Assembly (NCBI RefSeq): GCF_019042215.1
Contig: NZ_JAHQCS010000151.1
Span: 1-64,000 of the forward strand
Reading direction: 5' to 3'
Length of the DNA stretch: 64,000 nt
DNA from: Evansella tamaricis
Lineage (GTDB): Bacteria; Bacillota; Bacilli; Bacillales; Salisediminibacteriaceae
Position numbers and translations under genes: made by a program. Of the stretch, positions 9,080 through 18,033 are shown piece by piece (within the stretch, counting starts at the first letter, position 1; each line of letters begins with the position of its first letter). The notes beneath the pieces are model-generated. The model made no database searches. It had not been told where the DNA came from and saw only the letters and a list, made by a program, of their open reading frames with translations.

Positions 9080-9598
9080 CTAATCTTCTTTGTCAACGGA
9101 CTGCGCAATATCAAACATCATTTCTGCCGTGTCTATCATTTCCTTTAAACTAGTTATGGTTGTCAATTTCACCCCATCATATCCCACAACCACTTGAAAT
9201 TCATCTTGTGAATGAGTAGTAACAACGAGATAACTTGATTTCCCTTCTAACTGGTCTAACATGATAATAAACGGATCTTCTTCTAACAAAAGTTCTTCCA
9301 TTAGTACTTCTTTAGAATCATATTCAATAAAATCATTTACAAAAAGTAGAAAAAGATTTTCATCATGGTGTAATAGTATGTTGTATTCATCTATTTCCGT
9401 AACTTCCATATAACTAGGAATATAAAAAGAGACTTCATCCTCTGTTGTGTATGTATGCTCTTTCCTTTCCTGTGACATTTTCTTTTCAAAGGAATCCTGC
9501 GCTAATTCAAGGACCTGTTCTTCCGAAACAGCACACGCTCCCATAACAAAAAGTATTGATACAAAAAAAACAACTTTTGTCCATATGTTTTTACTCAC
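9080..9598 (-). CDS. Putative lipoprotein, 172 aa
   Basis: The N-terminus MSKNIWTKVVFFVSILFVMGAC is a lipoprotein signal with Cys at residue 22, so the mature protein is predicted to be anchored on the outer face of the membrane. The remainder is strongly acidic, with no enzymatic motif I recognise. It has its own terminator and is followed by the EIIC-like gene on the same strand. Function unknown. The gene is supported by the signal peptide, the intact frame and the terminator. Confidence 0.8.
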   Translation of the reverse strand: MSKNIWTKVVFFVSILFVMGACAVSEEQVLELAQDSFEKKMSQERKEHTYTTEDEVSFYIPSYMEVTEIDEYNILLHHDENLFLLFVNDFIEYDSKEVLMEELLLEEDPFIIMLDQLEGKSSYLVVTTHSQDEFQVVVGYDGVKLTTITSLKEMIDTAEMMFDIAQSVDKED

Positions 9599-9768
9599 AA
9601 GTTTCCCCTCCCGAGCCTAGGTCTTATATCATAATACAGCTCAAAAATAAGTAAAACAAGCAAGTAATAATAGATTCATTTAATTTTAATGAGATTGTAA
9701 TCTTTGTCTTTCTTCCTACGACTACGTTAAGATGGAAATGTAAACTTAAATTACAGGAGGATTAACAT

Positions 9769-10215
9769 ATGGAGTTAACAATTTACTTAGCAGGACAAAT
9801 TCATGATAACTGGCGAAAAGACTTCAAAGAAAAAGCTACATCGTTGGGACTTCCTCTCCAATTTGTTGGACCAATGGAGAATCATGAACGTTCCGACCAA
9901 ATTGGGGAAGATATCCTTGGAGAACAGCCCAACCAAATTTTAAAAGATGAGGCGGCTTCTAAATTCAACAACCTTCGAACTCATGTATTGCTCAACAAAT
10001 CAGACATAGTCATTGCCCTTTTCGGAGAAAAGTATAAACAATGGAACAGTGCTATGGACGCTGCAACAGCCGTTGCTCTAAACAAACCATTAATATTAAT
10101 TAGACCAGAATCCTTACATCATCCATTAAAGGAACTCTCTGAAAAATCACAGGTAACTGTAGAAACCATGGATCAAGCAATACAGGCGTTAGCTTATATA
10201 TTTGCAGAAAAATAA
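9769..10215 (+). CDS. ytoQ: YtoQ family protein
   Basis: A 148-aa cytosolic protein with a small Rossmann-like fold resembling nucleoside 2-deoxyribosyltransferases: MELTIYLAGQIHDNWR at the start, FVGPMENHERSD, HVLLNKSDIVIALFGEKYKQWNSAMDAATAVAL, and KPLILIRPE. It is conserved in Bacillaceae and its biochemical function is not established to my knowledge. The start ATG at 9769 follows ACAGGAGGATT. It is convergent with the DUF84 gene. Placement next to ytoP matches B. subtilis. Confidence 0.9.
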   Translation: MELTIYLAGQIHDNWRKDFKEKATSLGLPLQFVGPMENHERSDQIGEDILGEQPNQILKDEAASKFNNLRTHVLLNKSDIVIALFGEKYKQWNSAMDAATAVALNKPLILIRPESLHHPLKELSEKSQVTVETMDQAIQALAYIFAEK

Positions 10216-10289
10216 ACCACACAGCCATTAAGCACTGGGGCTAAACAACATGTCTGAAAGTTGTTAAACTTATAAATTACTTTTTAATA

Positions 10290-10322
10290 TGGGAGAATGA
10301 CACATTGCCTCGTTATTCTCCC
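10290..10322. terminator. Hairpin between convergent ytoQ and DUF84 genes
   Basis: GGGAGAAT and ATTCTCCC flank a 16-nt loop between the two convergent genes, overlapping the last codons of the minus-strand gene. The T tract is poor on both strands, so termination is only likely, not certain. Confidence 0.45.
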
Positions 10323-10828
10323 TTAAAAAACTTCCACTGCCCATATAATAATCTGACCACATGTTCAAACATCGTATCTCTTGTTATTTCTCCATCAGTT
10401 AATATTCCTATAGTCCCTTCCCCTTCCCTTACTTTCTTTTTATTGGCCCATTTATCTATAGCTTCCCCCAGTTCCAATCCATTTCTAATCATATCCGCCA
10501 GGTCTTGTGGAAGATAGATTCTAGCACCACCAGCAATATATAATTCTCCAGTATTTGTTGCTAGTGCACCCCAGTTACAAAGGAGCATTTCCTCCCCGTC
10601 TTCCACAACGCCACCTTCTAAGCCAATGGCAAACGAGGCTCCAAGTTTTTCTACCAAGTATGTGGCCCGGTTTATTGCTCCTTTCCGGGTTTCTTCATCT
10701 GAGAATGGTTGTGGAGAAACAAAAGATGGCACATCTTGTGTGATAATCATGACTTCATTTGGAAAAACATGTTCCACTGCTTTTTTCTTTGCTGGATTAT
10801 TAGATCCTAAGTATAACTCACTTATCAT
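10313..10828 (-). CDS. DUF84 (YjjX-type) inosine/xanthosine triphosphatase
   Basis: The DUF84/YjjX family hydrolyses ITP and XTP to keep non-canonical purines out of nucleic acids. Features seen are the N-terminal LGSNNPAKKKAVEHVF (substrate loop), PFSDEETRKGAINRA, and the central AIGLEGGVVEDG with acidic metal ligands. The length of 171 aa is typical. The start ATG at 10828 follows AGGGGGAG. The gene lies between ytoQ and ytoP, which it does not do in B. subtilis. Substrate is inferred from the family. Confidence 0.85.
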   Translation of the reverse strand: MISELYLGSNNPAKKKAVEHVFPNEVMIITQDVPSFVSPQPFSDEETRKGAINRATYLVEKLGASFAIGLEGGVVEDGEEMLLCNWGALATNTGELYIAGGARIYLPQDLADMIRNGLELGEAIDKWANKKKVREGEGTIGILTDGEITRDTMFEHVVRLLYGQWKFFKGE

Positions 10829-10854
10829 GGACGCAACTCCCCCTAATTTCTATT

Positions 10855-10888
10855 GAAAATCCCTCCCAGAATATACTGAGAGGGAAAA
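10855..10888 (-). terminator. Terminator of ytoP
   Basis: An imperfect stem (GAGGG paired with CCCTC across an AT-rich loop) follows the ytoP stop codon on the minus strand and is followed by GATTTTC. Confidence 0.6.
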
Positions 10889-10893
10889 ATTTT

Positions 10894-11967
10894 TTAGACA
10901 TTCTGACGAATTAATTCAACTGTAGACTGGTCTGTTTTTCTTACCAATGTCGTTATTAATTGCTTAGCAGCTTCATAATCATCAACATGTATAATTGAGG
11001 ATGATGTATGAATGTATCTAGAACATATTCCCACTACTGCAGAAGGGACGCCATTCCCTGACATATGAACACGCCCTGCATCTGTTCCACCTTGTGAAAT
11101 AAAGAACTGATAAGGGATATTGTCCGATTCAGCAGTATCTAAAATAAATTCTCGCATGCCACGATGTGTAATCATAGTACGGTCAAAAATACGCACAAGT
11201 GCACCTTTTCCTAAATGACCAAAGGCATCTTTTTCCCCTGATGCATCATTGGCAGGGCTTGCATCTAAGGCATAAAAGATATCAGGTTGAATCATGTTAG
11301 CTGCGACCTGGGCCCCACGTAGACCAACTTCTTCTTGGACAGTTGCCCCTGAATATAAGATATTTGGTGTCTTCTCGTCCTTTAGCTCCTTTAATAATTC
11401 TATTGCCAATCCTACACCATAGCGATTGTCCCAAGCCTTTGACATAATTTTTTTCTCATTTGCCATTTTTTCAAGGGGGCATATAGGTACAATTTGCTGG
11501 CCTGGCTTTATACCTAGTTTCTCCGCATCTGCTTTGTCATCGGCCCCAATATCAATGTACATATTTTTAATTTCCATTGGTTTTTTACGTTTTTCTTCAT
11601 CAAGTAGGTGTGGAGGTATAGACCCAATAACTCCTACAACCGGACCACTTTCCGTTATAATTTGTAAACGCTGTGCTAGGAGCACTTGACTCCACCATCC
11701 ACCTAACGTTTGAAAACGGATTAGCCCATTATCCGTAATGGAAGTAACCATAAAACCTACTTCATCCATGTGTCCAGCTACCATTACTTTTGGTCCTGTT
11801 CCATTCCCTTTCTTCACACCAAAAATACCACCTAGTCGGTCTTGGATTATTTCATCACTATATTTTTTCAATTCTTCCCTGACAAAAGCTCTTACTTCAT
11901 GTTCAAACCCTGGCGCACCTGGAATTTGGGTTAATGTTTTAAACATATCTAACGTATCTTGTTTCAT
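10894..11967 (-). CDS. ytoP: M42 family metallopeptidase (glutamyl aminopeptidase type)
   Basis: A 357-aa di-metal aminopeptidase of family M42. It has the metal site [11 protein letters not shown] near residue 65, the bridging Asp in [11 protein letters not shown] near 178, the catalytic EEVGLRGA around 211, DASPAND, and the final metal His in [10 protein letters not shown]. It removes N-terminal residues from peptides in the cytosol. B. subtilis YtoP is the matching gene. The start ATG at 11967 has the ribosome binding site GAAAGGGG. Exact substrate preference cannot be read from the sequence. Confidence 0.93.
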   Translation of the reverse strand: MKQDTLDMFKTLTQIPGAPGFEHEVRAFVREELKKYSDEIIQDRLGGIFGVKKGNGTGPKVMVAGHMDEVGFMVTSITDNGLIRFQTLGGWWSQVLLAQRLQIITESGPVVGVIGSIPPHLLDEEKRKKPMEIKNMYIDIGADDKADAEKLGIKPGQQIVPICPLEKMANEKKIMSKAWDNRYGVGLAIELLKELKDEKTPNILYSGATVQEEVGLRGAQVAANMIQPDIFYALDASPANDASGEKDAFGHLGKGALVRIFDRTMITHRGMREFILDTAESDNIPYQFFISQGGTDAGRVHMSGNGVPSAVVGICSRYIHTSSSIIHVDDYEAAKQLITTLVRKTDQSTVELIRQNV

Positions 11968-12215
11968 AAAAAATCCCCTTTCAAGATAACCTTATGTATC
12001 TTAAACCATTTTACAGAATCTTTTTCTATCTTTCCACTTTTTCGACTAACGAAATAAGTTCGGGGCATTTTTAACAATCTCTTTTTGCCCTATATATAGA
12101 ATTCCTTATATATGTTCATTTCATGTGAGGAAGTTTACCTGCAGTACTTCGGGAATTGAAAATTACTGAAAAAGTGAATTAATCATAGAATCTTTTTGAA
12201 ATCCTACATTCTTAA

Positions 12216-12244
12216 TTGGCAATTATTTTTTTCTTCGCTATACT
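12216..12244 (+). promoter_or_regulatory. Sigma-A promoter for ytzB
   Basis: TTGGCA at 12216-12221 and TATACT at 12239-12244 are separated by exactly 17 bp, a near-consensus vegetative promoter. It lies about 70 bp before the ytzB start. The rest of the 11968-12284 gap shows no gene. Confidence 0.75.
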
Positions 12245-12314
12245 GAAATCAGAATGTAATTAGTAAAATCAAGAAAAGATAGTATTGAGTTTAAATGTGA
12301 AAGAAGGTGTAGGA

Positions 12315-12638
12315 ATGGGTTGGAAACGTTTTGCAGTTGGAGTTGGTGCTGGGGTTGCTGTCACCTTATTGGCTAAGAACCAACTTGACAAAAGCCAAGG
12401 ACAATTATCTCCTGAAAAAGCCTTGAAGATGGTCAAGAAAAAGGCAAATCATCTCGGTTCGATCGATGGTTCTTGGGTGCATATGATTACGGAAGAGTTT
12501 GAACTGGACCAATTAGTCTACAACGTCTATCGAGGAGGAATTACCTGTACAGATGAAGATGGTAATATGAGCGCATACGAGTTTTTTGTAGATGCAGCAA
12601 CAGGGACTATACTTAAATTGGAAAAACAAGAAGACTGA
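12315..12638 (+). CDS. ytzB: PepSY domain protein YtzB
   Basis: A 107-aa protein with an N-terminal membrane segment (MGWKRFAVGVGAGVAVTLLA) followed by a PepSY-type domain with YNVYRGGITCTDEDGNMSAYEFFVDAATGTILKLE. Family members sit at the membrane and are thought to modulate peptidases or bind ligands; the role here is unknown. The ATG at 12315 follows AAGGTGTAGGA; an upstream in-frame TTG at 12285 has no good ribosome binding site. The order ytoP-ytzB-ytnP is as in B. subtilis, here with ytzB on the opposite strand to its neighbours. Confidence 0.87.
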   Translation: MGWKRFAVGVGAGVAVTLLAKNQLDKSQGQLSPEKALKMVKKKANHLGSIDGSWVHMITEEFELDQLVYNVYRGGITCTDEDGNMSAYEFFVDAATGTILKLEKQED

Positions 12639-12648
12639 TTATATGCAA

Positions 12649-12693
12649 AGCGCCAACTATCACTTCCGTAGTGTCTGGTAGTGAGAAGGCGCT
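12649..12693. repeat. Short palindromic repeat (AGCGCC...GGCGCT)
   Basis: Outer arms AGCGCC / GGCGCT enclose an inner imperfect dyad ACTATCACT / AGTG..GGTAGT. The GGCGCT ends and the TCACTTCCG core resemble the larger dispersed repeats at 15165 and 52860. Confidence 0.55.
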
Positions 12694-12731
12694 CAGGCGA
12701 ATTTAGTATTAGAAAAGTTATATTTCAAAAG

Positions 12732-12797
12732 AAGAGGCTGGGACAAAAGTGTTTATCAATGAGTGATAAAAACATTTCAGGTGTGTCCCTGCCTCTT
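12732..12797. terminator. Long hairpin terminator between ytzB and ytnP
   Basis: AAGAGGCTGGGACA pairs with TGTCCCTGCCTCTT (one mismatch), with a second inner stem GTTTATCA / TGATAAA. T-rich tails follow on both strands, so it can serve both convergent genes. The GGCTGGGACA form is common in Bacillaceae intergenic regions. Confidence 0.75.
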
Positions 12798-13647
12798 AAA
12801 TTTTTCTAATTACAGATTCCATCACTTCTTTTCCATCCTCATCCCACTTTACAACACGATACTTATAATCATGGTAAAAGATAAACCACGCTTGCTCCTT
12901 AATTGCGGGAACTAAATATTTTTCCTTTGCACGAATGGAATCCATTGGAAAATCATCATAAGCAAGAACCCATAAACTATTCTGATGAGCATGGGTAGGC
13001 ATCAGATCAGCCATATGAACAATTTTCTCTTCCCCACGTTCGATGATTAGAATGGAATGTCCTGCACTGTGTCCACCTGTATGAACTAATTTAATTCCCT
13101 CCACTAGTTCCACTGATTCCTTGTATGTATTCACTTGGTTTGCAATCGGTCTCCAGTTATCTTCAAAATAGGTGTTACGAGACCGGATATTCGGATGACG
13201 GAGTTCTTCCCATTCCGTCTCCTGAACCCAAATGGTTGCATTTGGAAACGTCGGGACAAGATTATCCCCTTCCCATTTCGCTAAACCACACGCATGATCA
13301 AAATGCATGTGGGTCATAAGAATATGATCAATATCTTTTAAGGTTAAACCAAGTTCCTTTAAATTTACTTCGATTTGTGCTTCTTCCGTAATTCCAAAGT
13401 TCCTTTTTTGTTTTTCGGAGAACTTTTCATTCCCGATACCCGTTTCCACCAAGAGGTTTTTGCCGTCCACTTGAATTAAGATAGGGTCAGTACGTAATTC
13501 TATTTGATTTTTTTCATTGACCGGATACTTCCTTGACCATAACACTTTTGGGACAACACCAAACATTGCTCCCCCATCCATGTGAGTCACTCCCCCATTT
13601 AGCCAAGTAAATGTCATATCTTTTATTTTCCACTGTTCTAATGCCAT
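12796..13647 (-). CDS. ytnP: Metallo-beta-lactamase-fold hydrolase, lactonase YtnP
   Basis: A 283-aa zinc hydrolase with the signature [10 protein letters not shown] (HxHxDH) near residue 110, downstream His in [10 protein letters not shown], and Asp in VHMADLMP, a full set of metal ligands. B. subtilis YtnP is a lactone hydrolase reported to degrade acyl-homoserine-lactone or Streptomyces signalling molecules. The start ATG follows GGTAGGGGAG. Substrate here is inferred by homology. It is followed by the shared terminator and preceded by trmB on the same strand with a 39-bp gap. Confidence 0.88.
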   Translation of the reverse strand: MALEQWKIKDMTFTWLNGGVTHMDGGAMFGVVPKVLWSRKYPVNEKNQIELRTDPILIQVDGKNLLVETGIGNEKFSEKQKRNFGITEEAQIEVNLKELGLTLKDIDHILMTHMHFDHACGLAKWEGDNLVPTFPNATIWVQETEWEELRHPNIRSRNTYFEDNWRPIANQVNTYKESVELVEGIKLVHTGGHSAGHSILIIERGEEKIVHMADLMPTHAHQNSLWVLAYDDFPMDSIRAKEKYLVPAIKEQAWFIFYHDYKYRVVKWDEDGKEVMESVIRKI

Positions 13648-13686
13648 ATTCTCCCCTACCTTCCACGAAAGTAATTTATGACTTCT

Positions 13687-14322
13687 TTATAGTTCCGCTT
13701 CTAAACGGTATATCTTCACACCCCTTTTATTAAAGCGCTCTTCATATTCAGTCATAATATTTCCTTCCATGCTGTTATTGTGTAAATCAAGGCTAATATT
13801 CTTTAACTTAAATCCAAACTGTGACAAACTTTCCAAAGAATATTCAAAGAGCCCCTGGTTATCTGTCTTCATATGAATTTCTCCTCTTTCATTGAGAACC
13901 TGACTGTATTTCTTTAAGTAACCTTCATGGGTCAACCTTCTTTTTTCATGTCGGTTTTTTGGCCAAGGGTCAGTGAAGTTAATGTATATACGGTCAATTT
14001 CCCCCGGTGCAAAAAACTCTGTCAGTTGCGTCACATCTTCTTTTAACAGACGGACATTATTCAGTGGTTGATCTTTAAGGCGTTCTACTCCAGTTATAAT
14101 AACACTGTCATATTTTTCAACACCAATCACATTCCATTCTGGATGAGCCTTTCCCATCCGTGTGACAAATCTTCCCTTTCCTGTCCCTACCTCTACATGA
14201 ATAGGTTGGTTATTTCCAAATAACTCCTTCCAACTTCCTTTCCATTGTTGTGGGTTTGGTTCCACTATCTGTGGATTTTCCACAATTACTTTTGTTGCCC
14301 ACGGTTTGTTCCTTAGTCTCAT
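13687..14322 (-). CDS. trmB: tRNA (guanine-N7)-methyltransferase TrmB
   Basis: This enzyme methylates G46 of tRNA using S-adenosylmethionine. At 211 aa it is family-typical. It has the SAM-binding motif VEVGTGKGRFV near residue 42 and the signature FTDPWPKNRHEKRRL near 117, which contributes the catalytic and tRNA-binding residues, plus the C-terminal TEYEERF. The start ATG has the ribosome binding site GGAGTG, about seven bases upstream. It lies upstream of ytnP on the same strand, as in B. subtilis. Confidence 0.95.
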   Translation of the reverse strand: MRLRNKPWATKVIVENPQIVEPNPQQWKGSWKELFGNNQPIHVEVGTGKGRFVTRMGKAHPEWNVIGVEKYDSVIITGVERLKDQPLNNVRLLKEDVTQLTEFFAPGEIDRIYINFTDPWPKNRHEKRRLTHEGYLKKYSQVLNERGEIHMKTDNQGLFEYSLESLSQFGFKLKNISLDLHNNSMEGNIMTEYEERFNKRGVKIYRLEAEL

Positions 14323-14502
14323 TTATGTTTCACTCCATTTTCACTTTTCCTTCTCCAGTTCTATTGATAACATATCACAAATATTTTTCCCATGCATTAC
14401 ATACAAAAACAGAGTTTTATATGGATTTAATGTGTAACATATCCCATTTTCGGGAAAAGGGGAAAAAGGGCAAAAGTTTTATCTGATAAGGAGGGCTTTC
14501 AA

Positions 14503-14826
14503 ATGGATAGAACCTTTTTAATTTATGAGCTAAAAAAACTCCTAAAAGAGCAAAAAGAGGGTAAAAATGGGACAAGCATCTATTTTAAAAAAATGAGTGA
14601 TATAGTAAAAACATTAAGGACAGGTACCATTAATGACAACTTTAAGGGTACTCTTCAAGAAATTCATATTTACGTTAATGATGGTCAGTTTCACCCTAAC
14701 CCTTACAGCCATATTAGTCATCATAAATTAAATATATCTCGTTGGGTAGAGGAATTGGAGATGTTAGAAAGTGGCGGTGGAGCGGTCACCATAGATTATG
14801 ATGATCGGAAAGGAAGAGAAATATAA
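14503..14826 (+). CDS. YtzH-like small protein, first of a tandem pair
   Basis: A 107-aa protein that aligns by eye with the next gene: a leucine-rich helix start (LIYELKKLLKEQ), GT near residue 23, a middle helix, and a closing RWVEELEML that matches EQWVQQIQL. I therefore call it a paralog of YtzH, from tandem duplication. The start ATG follows AAGGAGGG by about eight bases. No membrane segment or metal motif; function unknown. Opposite strand to trmB and ytmP. Confidence 0.72.
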   Translation: MDRTFLIYELKKLLKEQKEGKNGTSIYFKKMSDIVKTLRTGTINDNFKGTLQEIHIYVNDGQFHPNPYSHISHHKLNISRWVEELEMLESGGGAVTIDYDDRKGREI

Positions 14827-14888
14827 TGGAATAAATCTTTTATATTTTCACATCCTAGATTATTATACAGTGAAGGATGTGGCACTTA

Positions 14889-15167
14889 ATGAATTATCAT
14901 CATCAGCTTGAATTACTTATTGATATTCTAAAGAATCAGGAAGATGAAAATTACGGCACCCATGATGAATACGAACAGATTAGTAGTTTAATTAGTTCCT
15001 TGTTGCAAGATCCTAACGTTCCCCATCAGATTAAATCAACGATAATGGGAATTGAGCAATATGCATACCAGCATGATAAAGACGGACAGAGGGGAAATGT
15101 TTCCTCTTCAGAAATAGAACAGTGGGTGCAACAGATTCAACTCTCTCAAGTAGATGACATTAATTGA
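14889..15167 (+). CDS. ytzH: YtzH-like protein
   Basis: A 92-aa acidic helical protein (MNYHHQLELLIDILKNQ...SSEIEQWVQQIQ) in the position of ytzH between trmB and ytmP. The ATG at 14889 is preferred to the one at 14877: GAAGGATG lies about ten bases before it, and the resulting length is close to what I recall for YtzH. Function unknown. The preceding ORF looks like a duplicate. Confidence 0.78.
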   Translation: MNYHHQLELLIDILKNQEDENYGTHDEYEQISSLISSLLQDPNVPHQIKSTIMGIEQYAYQHDKDGQRGNVSSSEIEQWVQQIQLSQVDDIN

Positions 15168-15378
15168 AAAGCGTAATCGCCTATGGTCACGAGCGTAGGG
15201 CAGTGCAGGAATGACAACTAGAAGTTCGCTCTTTGACTTCGGTTGTCACTTCCGAAGTGCCCCGCAGCGAGTAGGCGATGGAGCTAGACAACTTGCCCGA
15301 AGGTGCCAGTACTTTTACATTCTTATCCTTAAGAAAAGCACAAACGCCTAAGTCTTCGCTAGATCTAGACAGAGATAA
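15165..15378. repeat. Dispersed Bacillaceae-type intergenic repeat
   Basis: A noncoding segment between ytzH and ytmP. It contains TCACGAGCGTAGGGC, then a block from about 15208 to 15267 (AGGAATGACAACTAGAAG ... TTTGACTTCGGTTGTCACTT ... CCGAAGTGCCCC) that recurs inverted and almost identical at 52861-52920. A third piece, ACAACTTGCCCGAAG, also occurs at 48490-48504 (as GCAACTTGCCCGAAG). The many inverted pairs suggest a structured RNA or cruciform element. No ribosome binding site and open frame combine convincingly. Confidence 0.75.
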
Positions 15379-15418
15379 AGAAAAGTGAGGGTGTCCCATG
15401 GGACACCCTCACTTTTCT
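15379..15418. terminator. 40-bp perfect palindrome acting as terminator of ytmP
   Basis: The 20-base arm AGAAAAGTGAGGGTGTCCCA is followed without a loop by its exact reverse complement. It lies 3 bp past the ytmP stop codon on the minus strand. The T-rich half of the outer stem and its position suggest bidirectional termination. Confidence 0.8.
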
Positions 15419-15421
15419 ATC

Positions 15422-16219
15422 TTATGAGGAGTATAACTCCGATTCATTTAAAACTTCACTTAGTAAAAAAGACCATTTTTGCCCTTCATTTATATTTTCC
15501 CGTTGATGACACCATAAAATACCTTCTACACTTTGTGCAACCATGTACCATCTTAATCTTTTTTCCAAATTCTCTGTCATTGTAACACCATAGTCCATCA
15601 ACCATTGCCTCCACTCCCCTTTTGGTACATACATATAAAGGAGTTGTGATAAATCAAGTGCAGGATCAGCAACAATTGCACCATCCCAGTCTATGAGATA
15701 CAAACTGTCGTCTCCGGATAATATCCAGTTATTATGGTTGACATCTGAATGACAGACGACATGTTCCACGGTATTAATTTCACTTACGTTTAGCTCCAGC
15801 CACTTCATGGCATTTTCTAGAAGGATATTTTTTAATTTACTTTGCTCTATTTTTTCCTGCAGTTCAATAAAAAGCTCATTTGGAACAAGAGAGCTATTCC
15901 CCATACGTTTGAACATATCCAATAATTCATTTGAACGATGTATTTTACCTAATAACTTTGCAACACGATTTTGCTTCATCTCCGGTGATTTTAACTCCCG
16001 GCTATTAATCCATTGCTGCGCTGTAATCACATCTCCATTTTCTAACCTTTTCGTCCACAATAACTTAGGAACAATTCCTTCTGCAGAAAGAACGGCAAGA
16101 AAAGGAGAAGAGTTTCTTTTTATAAATATTTTTTGATCCCCATGCTCAGCAATGTACGCCTCTCCGGTTGCACCGCCAGCAGGATGTAATTCCCACTCTT
16201 CTCCCATGAAGTGTACCAA
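15422..16219 (-). CDS. ytmP: Aminoglycoside-phosphotransferase-fold kinase YtmP
   Basis: A 265-aa protein of the APH/choline kinase fold. The ATP-binding lysine is in KIFIKRNSSPF, the catalytic loop is HSDVNHNNWIL near residue 158, and the metal Asp is in YLIDWDGAIVADPALDLS. All key residues are present, so it should phosphorylate a small molecule; the substrate is unknown. The TTG at 16219 has GAGGGTGA five or six bases before it and is favoured over an ATG at 16207. The location beside ytzH and trmB matches B. subtilis ytmP. Confidence 0.87.
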   Translation of the reverse strand: MVHFMGEEWELHPAGGATGEAYIAEHGDQKIFIKRNSSPFLAVLSAEGIVPKLLWTKRLENGDVITAQQWINSRELKSPEMKQNRVAKLLGKIHRSNELLDMFKRMGNSSLVPNELFIELQEKIEQSKLKNILLENAMKWLELNVSEINTVEHVVCHSDVNHNNWILSGDDSLYLIDWDGAIVADPALDLSQLLYMYVPKGEWRQWLMDYGVTMTENLEKRLRWYMVAQSVEGILWCHQRENINEGQKWSFLLSEVLNESELYSS

Positions 16220-16418
16220 TCATTTCACCCTCTATTTCCTAACTGAATTATAAGTCCATTTTATATCAAGTTTTTTTGCCTTTATTAATTGTAAAAAAGA
16301 TTCCTAGTTTATTCAACTTAAAGATTACATATTACATAAGTAAAAGATGGAAATTTATTCATTCACCTGTAATAATCACAAAACAAACTATTTTATTATA
16401 ACATTAATAAAGATCTCA

Positions 16419-17312
16419 CTAGTCATTTATAGTTCCATCTACAAACTCTTGCCGTTTTCTTGAGATAGTAATCGTTTGAGACAGGATTGCCTCTGCAATT
16501 TTTAATTGCTGGTGTTTAATAGGTGCAACGTTTTTCACTAACGATTGTTTCCACTCCGTAAATGTCCGTTTATCAATTGTAGTTATACGCTTATGCGATA
16601 CATCAATGTAACTGTCTTTTGCCAGAATAAGCGTTTTTATAGTGACAGACAAATTCTTCTCTAATAGGATCGTTTCCATTACTGTTCTCATTCGTTTTAA
16701 GGATATAACAGGGTTAAGAATCTTCTCCTGATTATGTCCTTGCACCTTCTCCCAAAATCTGTCTGCCTGTGGCCGATATATCGTTTTATCATTTCCCCCT
16801 AAAGGTGTAATTAGCCATAGTTCCGAGGGAGTAAGTAATAAAATATCTAAATCCACAGGGGCTTTCTTGTGGAGAATGGCAGGATAATAAAACAAAAGGT
16901 TAGAGTCTGGTAAATCCCTTAATAAAGTTATAAGAAGGTTATCATAATAATGTTTTCTTTGTACACTGGAAATTTCGGAAACAGTTGAGGAAGCCCAATT
17001 TACCTTAAAGGAATGTAGTTCCTTTTGAAAACCTTCTTTCACTTCTTCTAACGTTTTAGTAGTACTGGACTTTATGAAAGGATGAAATGTTACCTCCTCT
17101 TTATCAACCTTTCTTTTAAATGGCCAAATCCCCTTTCCCTTTTTAACAGTTTCCTTCTCATGATTATGATTGCTCGTGACTTCTTGTCGCTCCCATTCTG
17201 TCAGAATCCGTTGCCACCGTTCCTTTTTTAACCTGACAAACCTACTTGGATACCTATATATATCTGTCTCATATCTAGAAACATAGTCAGATAATTTTAC
17301 TAATTGTGCCAT
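16419..17312 (-). CDS. ytlQ: YtlQ-like protein with nuclease-related (NERD-like) core
   Basis: A 297-aa protein. The segment from about residue 125 to 175 (LLFYYPAILHKKAPVDLDILLLTPSELWLITPLGG) resembles a NERD or restriction-like core, in which an Asp/Glu plus an xxV/IEVK motif binds metal; here the lysine of the usual EVK is not obvious, so nuclease activity is uncertain. The N-terminus MAQLVKLSDYVSRYETDIYRYPSRF recalls B. subtilis YtlQ. The ATG at 17312 is chosen, after GGGGATG. Upstream and co-directional is ytlP. Confidence 0.72.
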   Translation of the reverse strand: MAQLVKLSDYVSRYETDIYRYPSRFVRLKKERWQRILTEWERQEVTSNHNHEKETVKKGKGIWPFKRKVDKEEVTFHPFIKSSTTKTLEEVKEGFQKELHSFKVNWASSTVSEISSVQRKHYYDNLLITLLRDLPDSNLLFYYPAILHKKAPVDLDILLLTPSELWLITPLGGNDKTIYRPQADRFWEKVQGHNQEKILNPVISLKRMRTVMETILLEKNLSVTIKTLILAKDSYIDVSHKRITTIDKRTFTEWKQSLVKNVAPIKHQQLKIAEAILSQTITISRKRQEFVDGTIND

Positions 17313-17357
17313 TAACATCATCCCCATTCCAGGAGGCGTTCATTTTATTATCTTATT

Positions 17358-17906
17358 TTACTCTATAAAAGTAATTGTGGAAACAGACTCATACATAGGC
17401 TTTTTACCTGGTTTTACTTTAAATAGAGATAATTCATTCATTTTCCATCGTATAGGGGGCAAATCTATATTAATTTTCGGGAATTTTTCTTGGGAAATAA
17501 AAGTTTTTCCTAGTGTTATATGAGGTCGAAAGGGCCTCTTCTCCAGTGAAAAACCTAGGCCCGCTGCTTCCTTTATTACCAATTCATGTAATTGGAACAG
17601 TTCCTGATTTTGTTCTACTCCCGTCCAAAGCACTCTTGGAGTATCCTCTTTACCAAAAAAACTTATATTTTTTAATTTGAGTTCAGTTTCTCTCATATTC
17701 AAAGACTGATTCTCTAATCTTAGCCATAGTTCCCTTATTTTTTCCGGATCCCACCCTCCCAAAAATAGAAGAGTAATATGAAAATCCTTTGGATAAGTTA
17801 CTTTTTTAAAATAGTTTCCCGTATTTAATTGTCTTTGAACGAGCTCCAATTCATCTTGAAGTTGTTCCGGTATTGGTAATCCAATAAAATAGTGTGAATG
17901 ATTCAT
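17358..17906 (-). CDS. ytlP: RNA 2',3'-cyclic phosphodiesterase (2H family)
   Basis: A 182-aa protein of the 2H phosphoesterase (ThpR/LigT) family, which opens 2',3'-cyclic phosphates on RNA ends. Both catalytic motifs are seen: FHITLLFLGG near residue 44 and PHITLGKTF near 128. The ATG at 17906 (MNHSHYFIGLP) follows TTGGAGG by six bases; an ATG 75 bp upstream in frame lacks a ribosome binding site and would give an unusual extension. It is divergent from ytkP. Confidence 0.92.
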   Translation of the reverse strand: MNHSHYFIGLPIPEQLQDELELVQRQLNTGNYFKKVTYPKDFHITLLFLGGWDPEKIRELWLRLENQSLNMRETELKLKNISFFGKEDTPRVLWTGVEQNQELFQLHELVIKEAAGLGFSLEKRPFRPHITLGKTFISQEKFPKINIDLPPIRWKMNELSLFKVKPGKKPMYESVSTITFIE

Positions 17907-18033
17907 GGAAACCTCCAACTTACTTTTTTCTGTAACAGAGTGTATGGTACAATAGAAAAGCAATAATTCCGAGTTCATCAATCTGATTTCAACTAATTAT
18001 AACAATAAAAATTTTCAGGAAGGAAGTGAAGGA

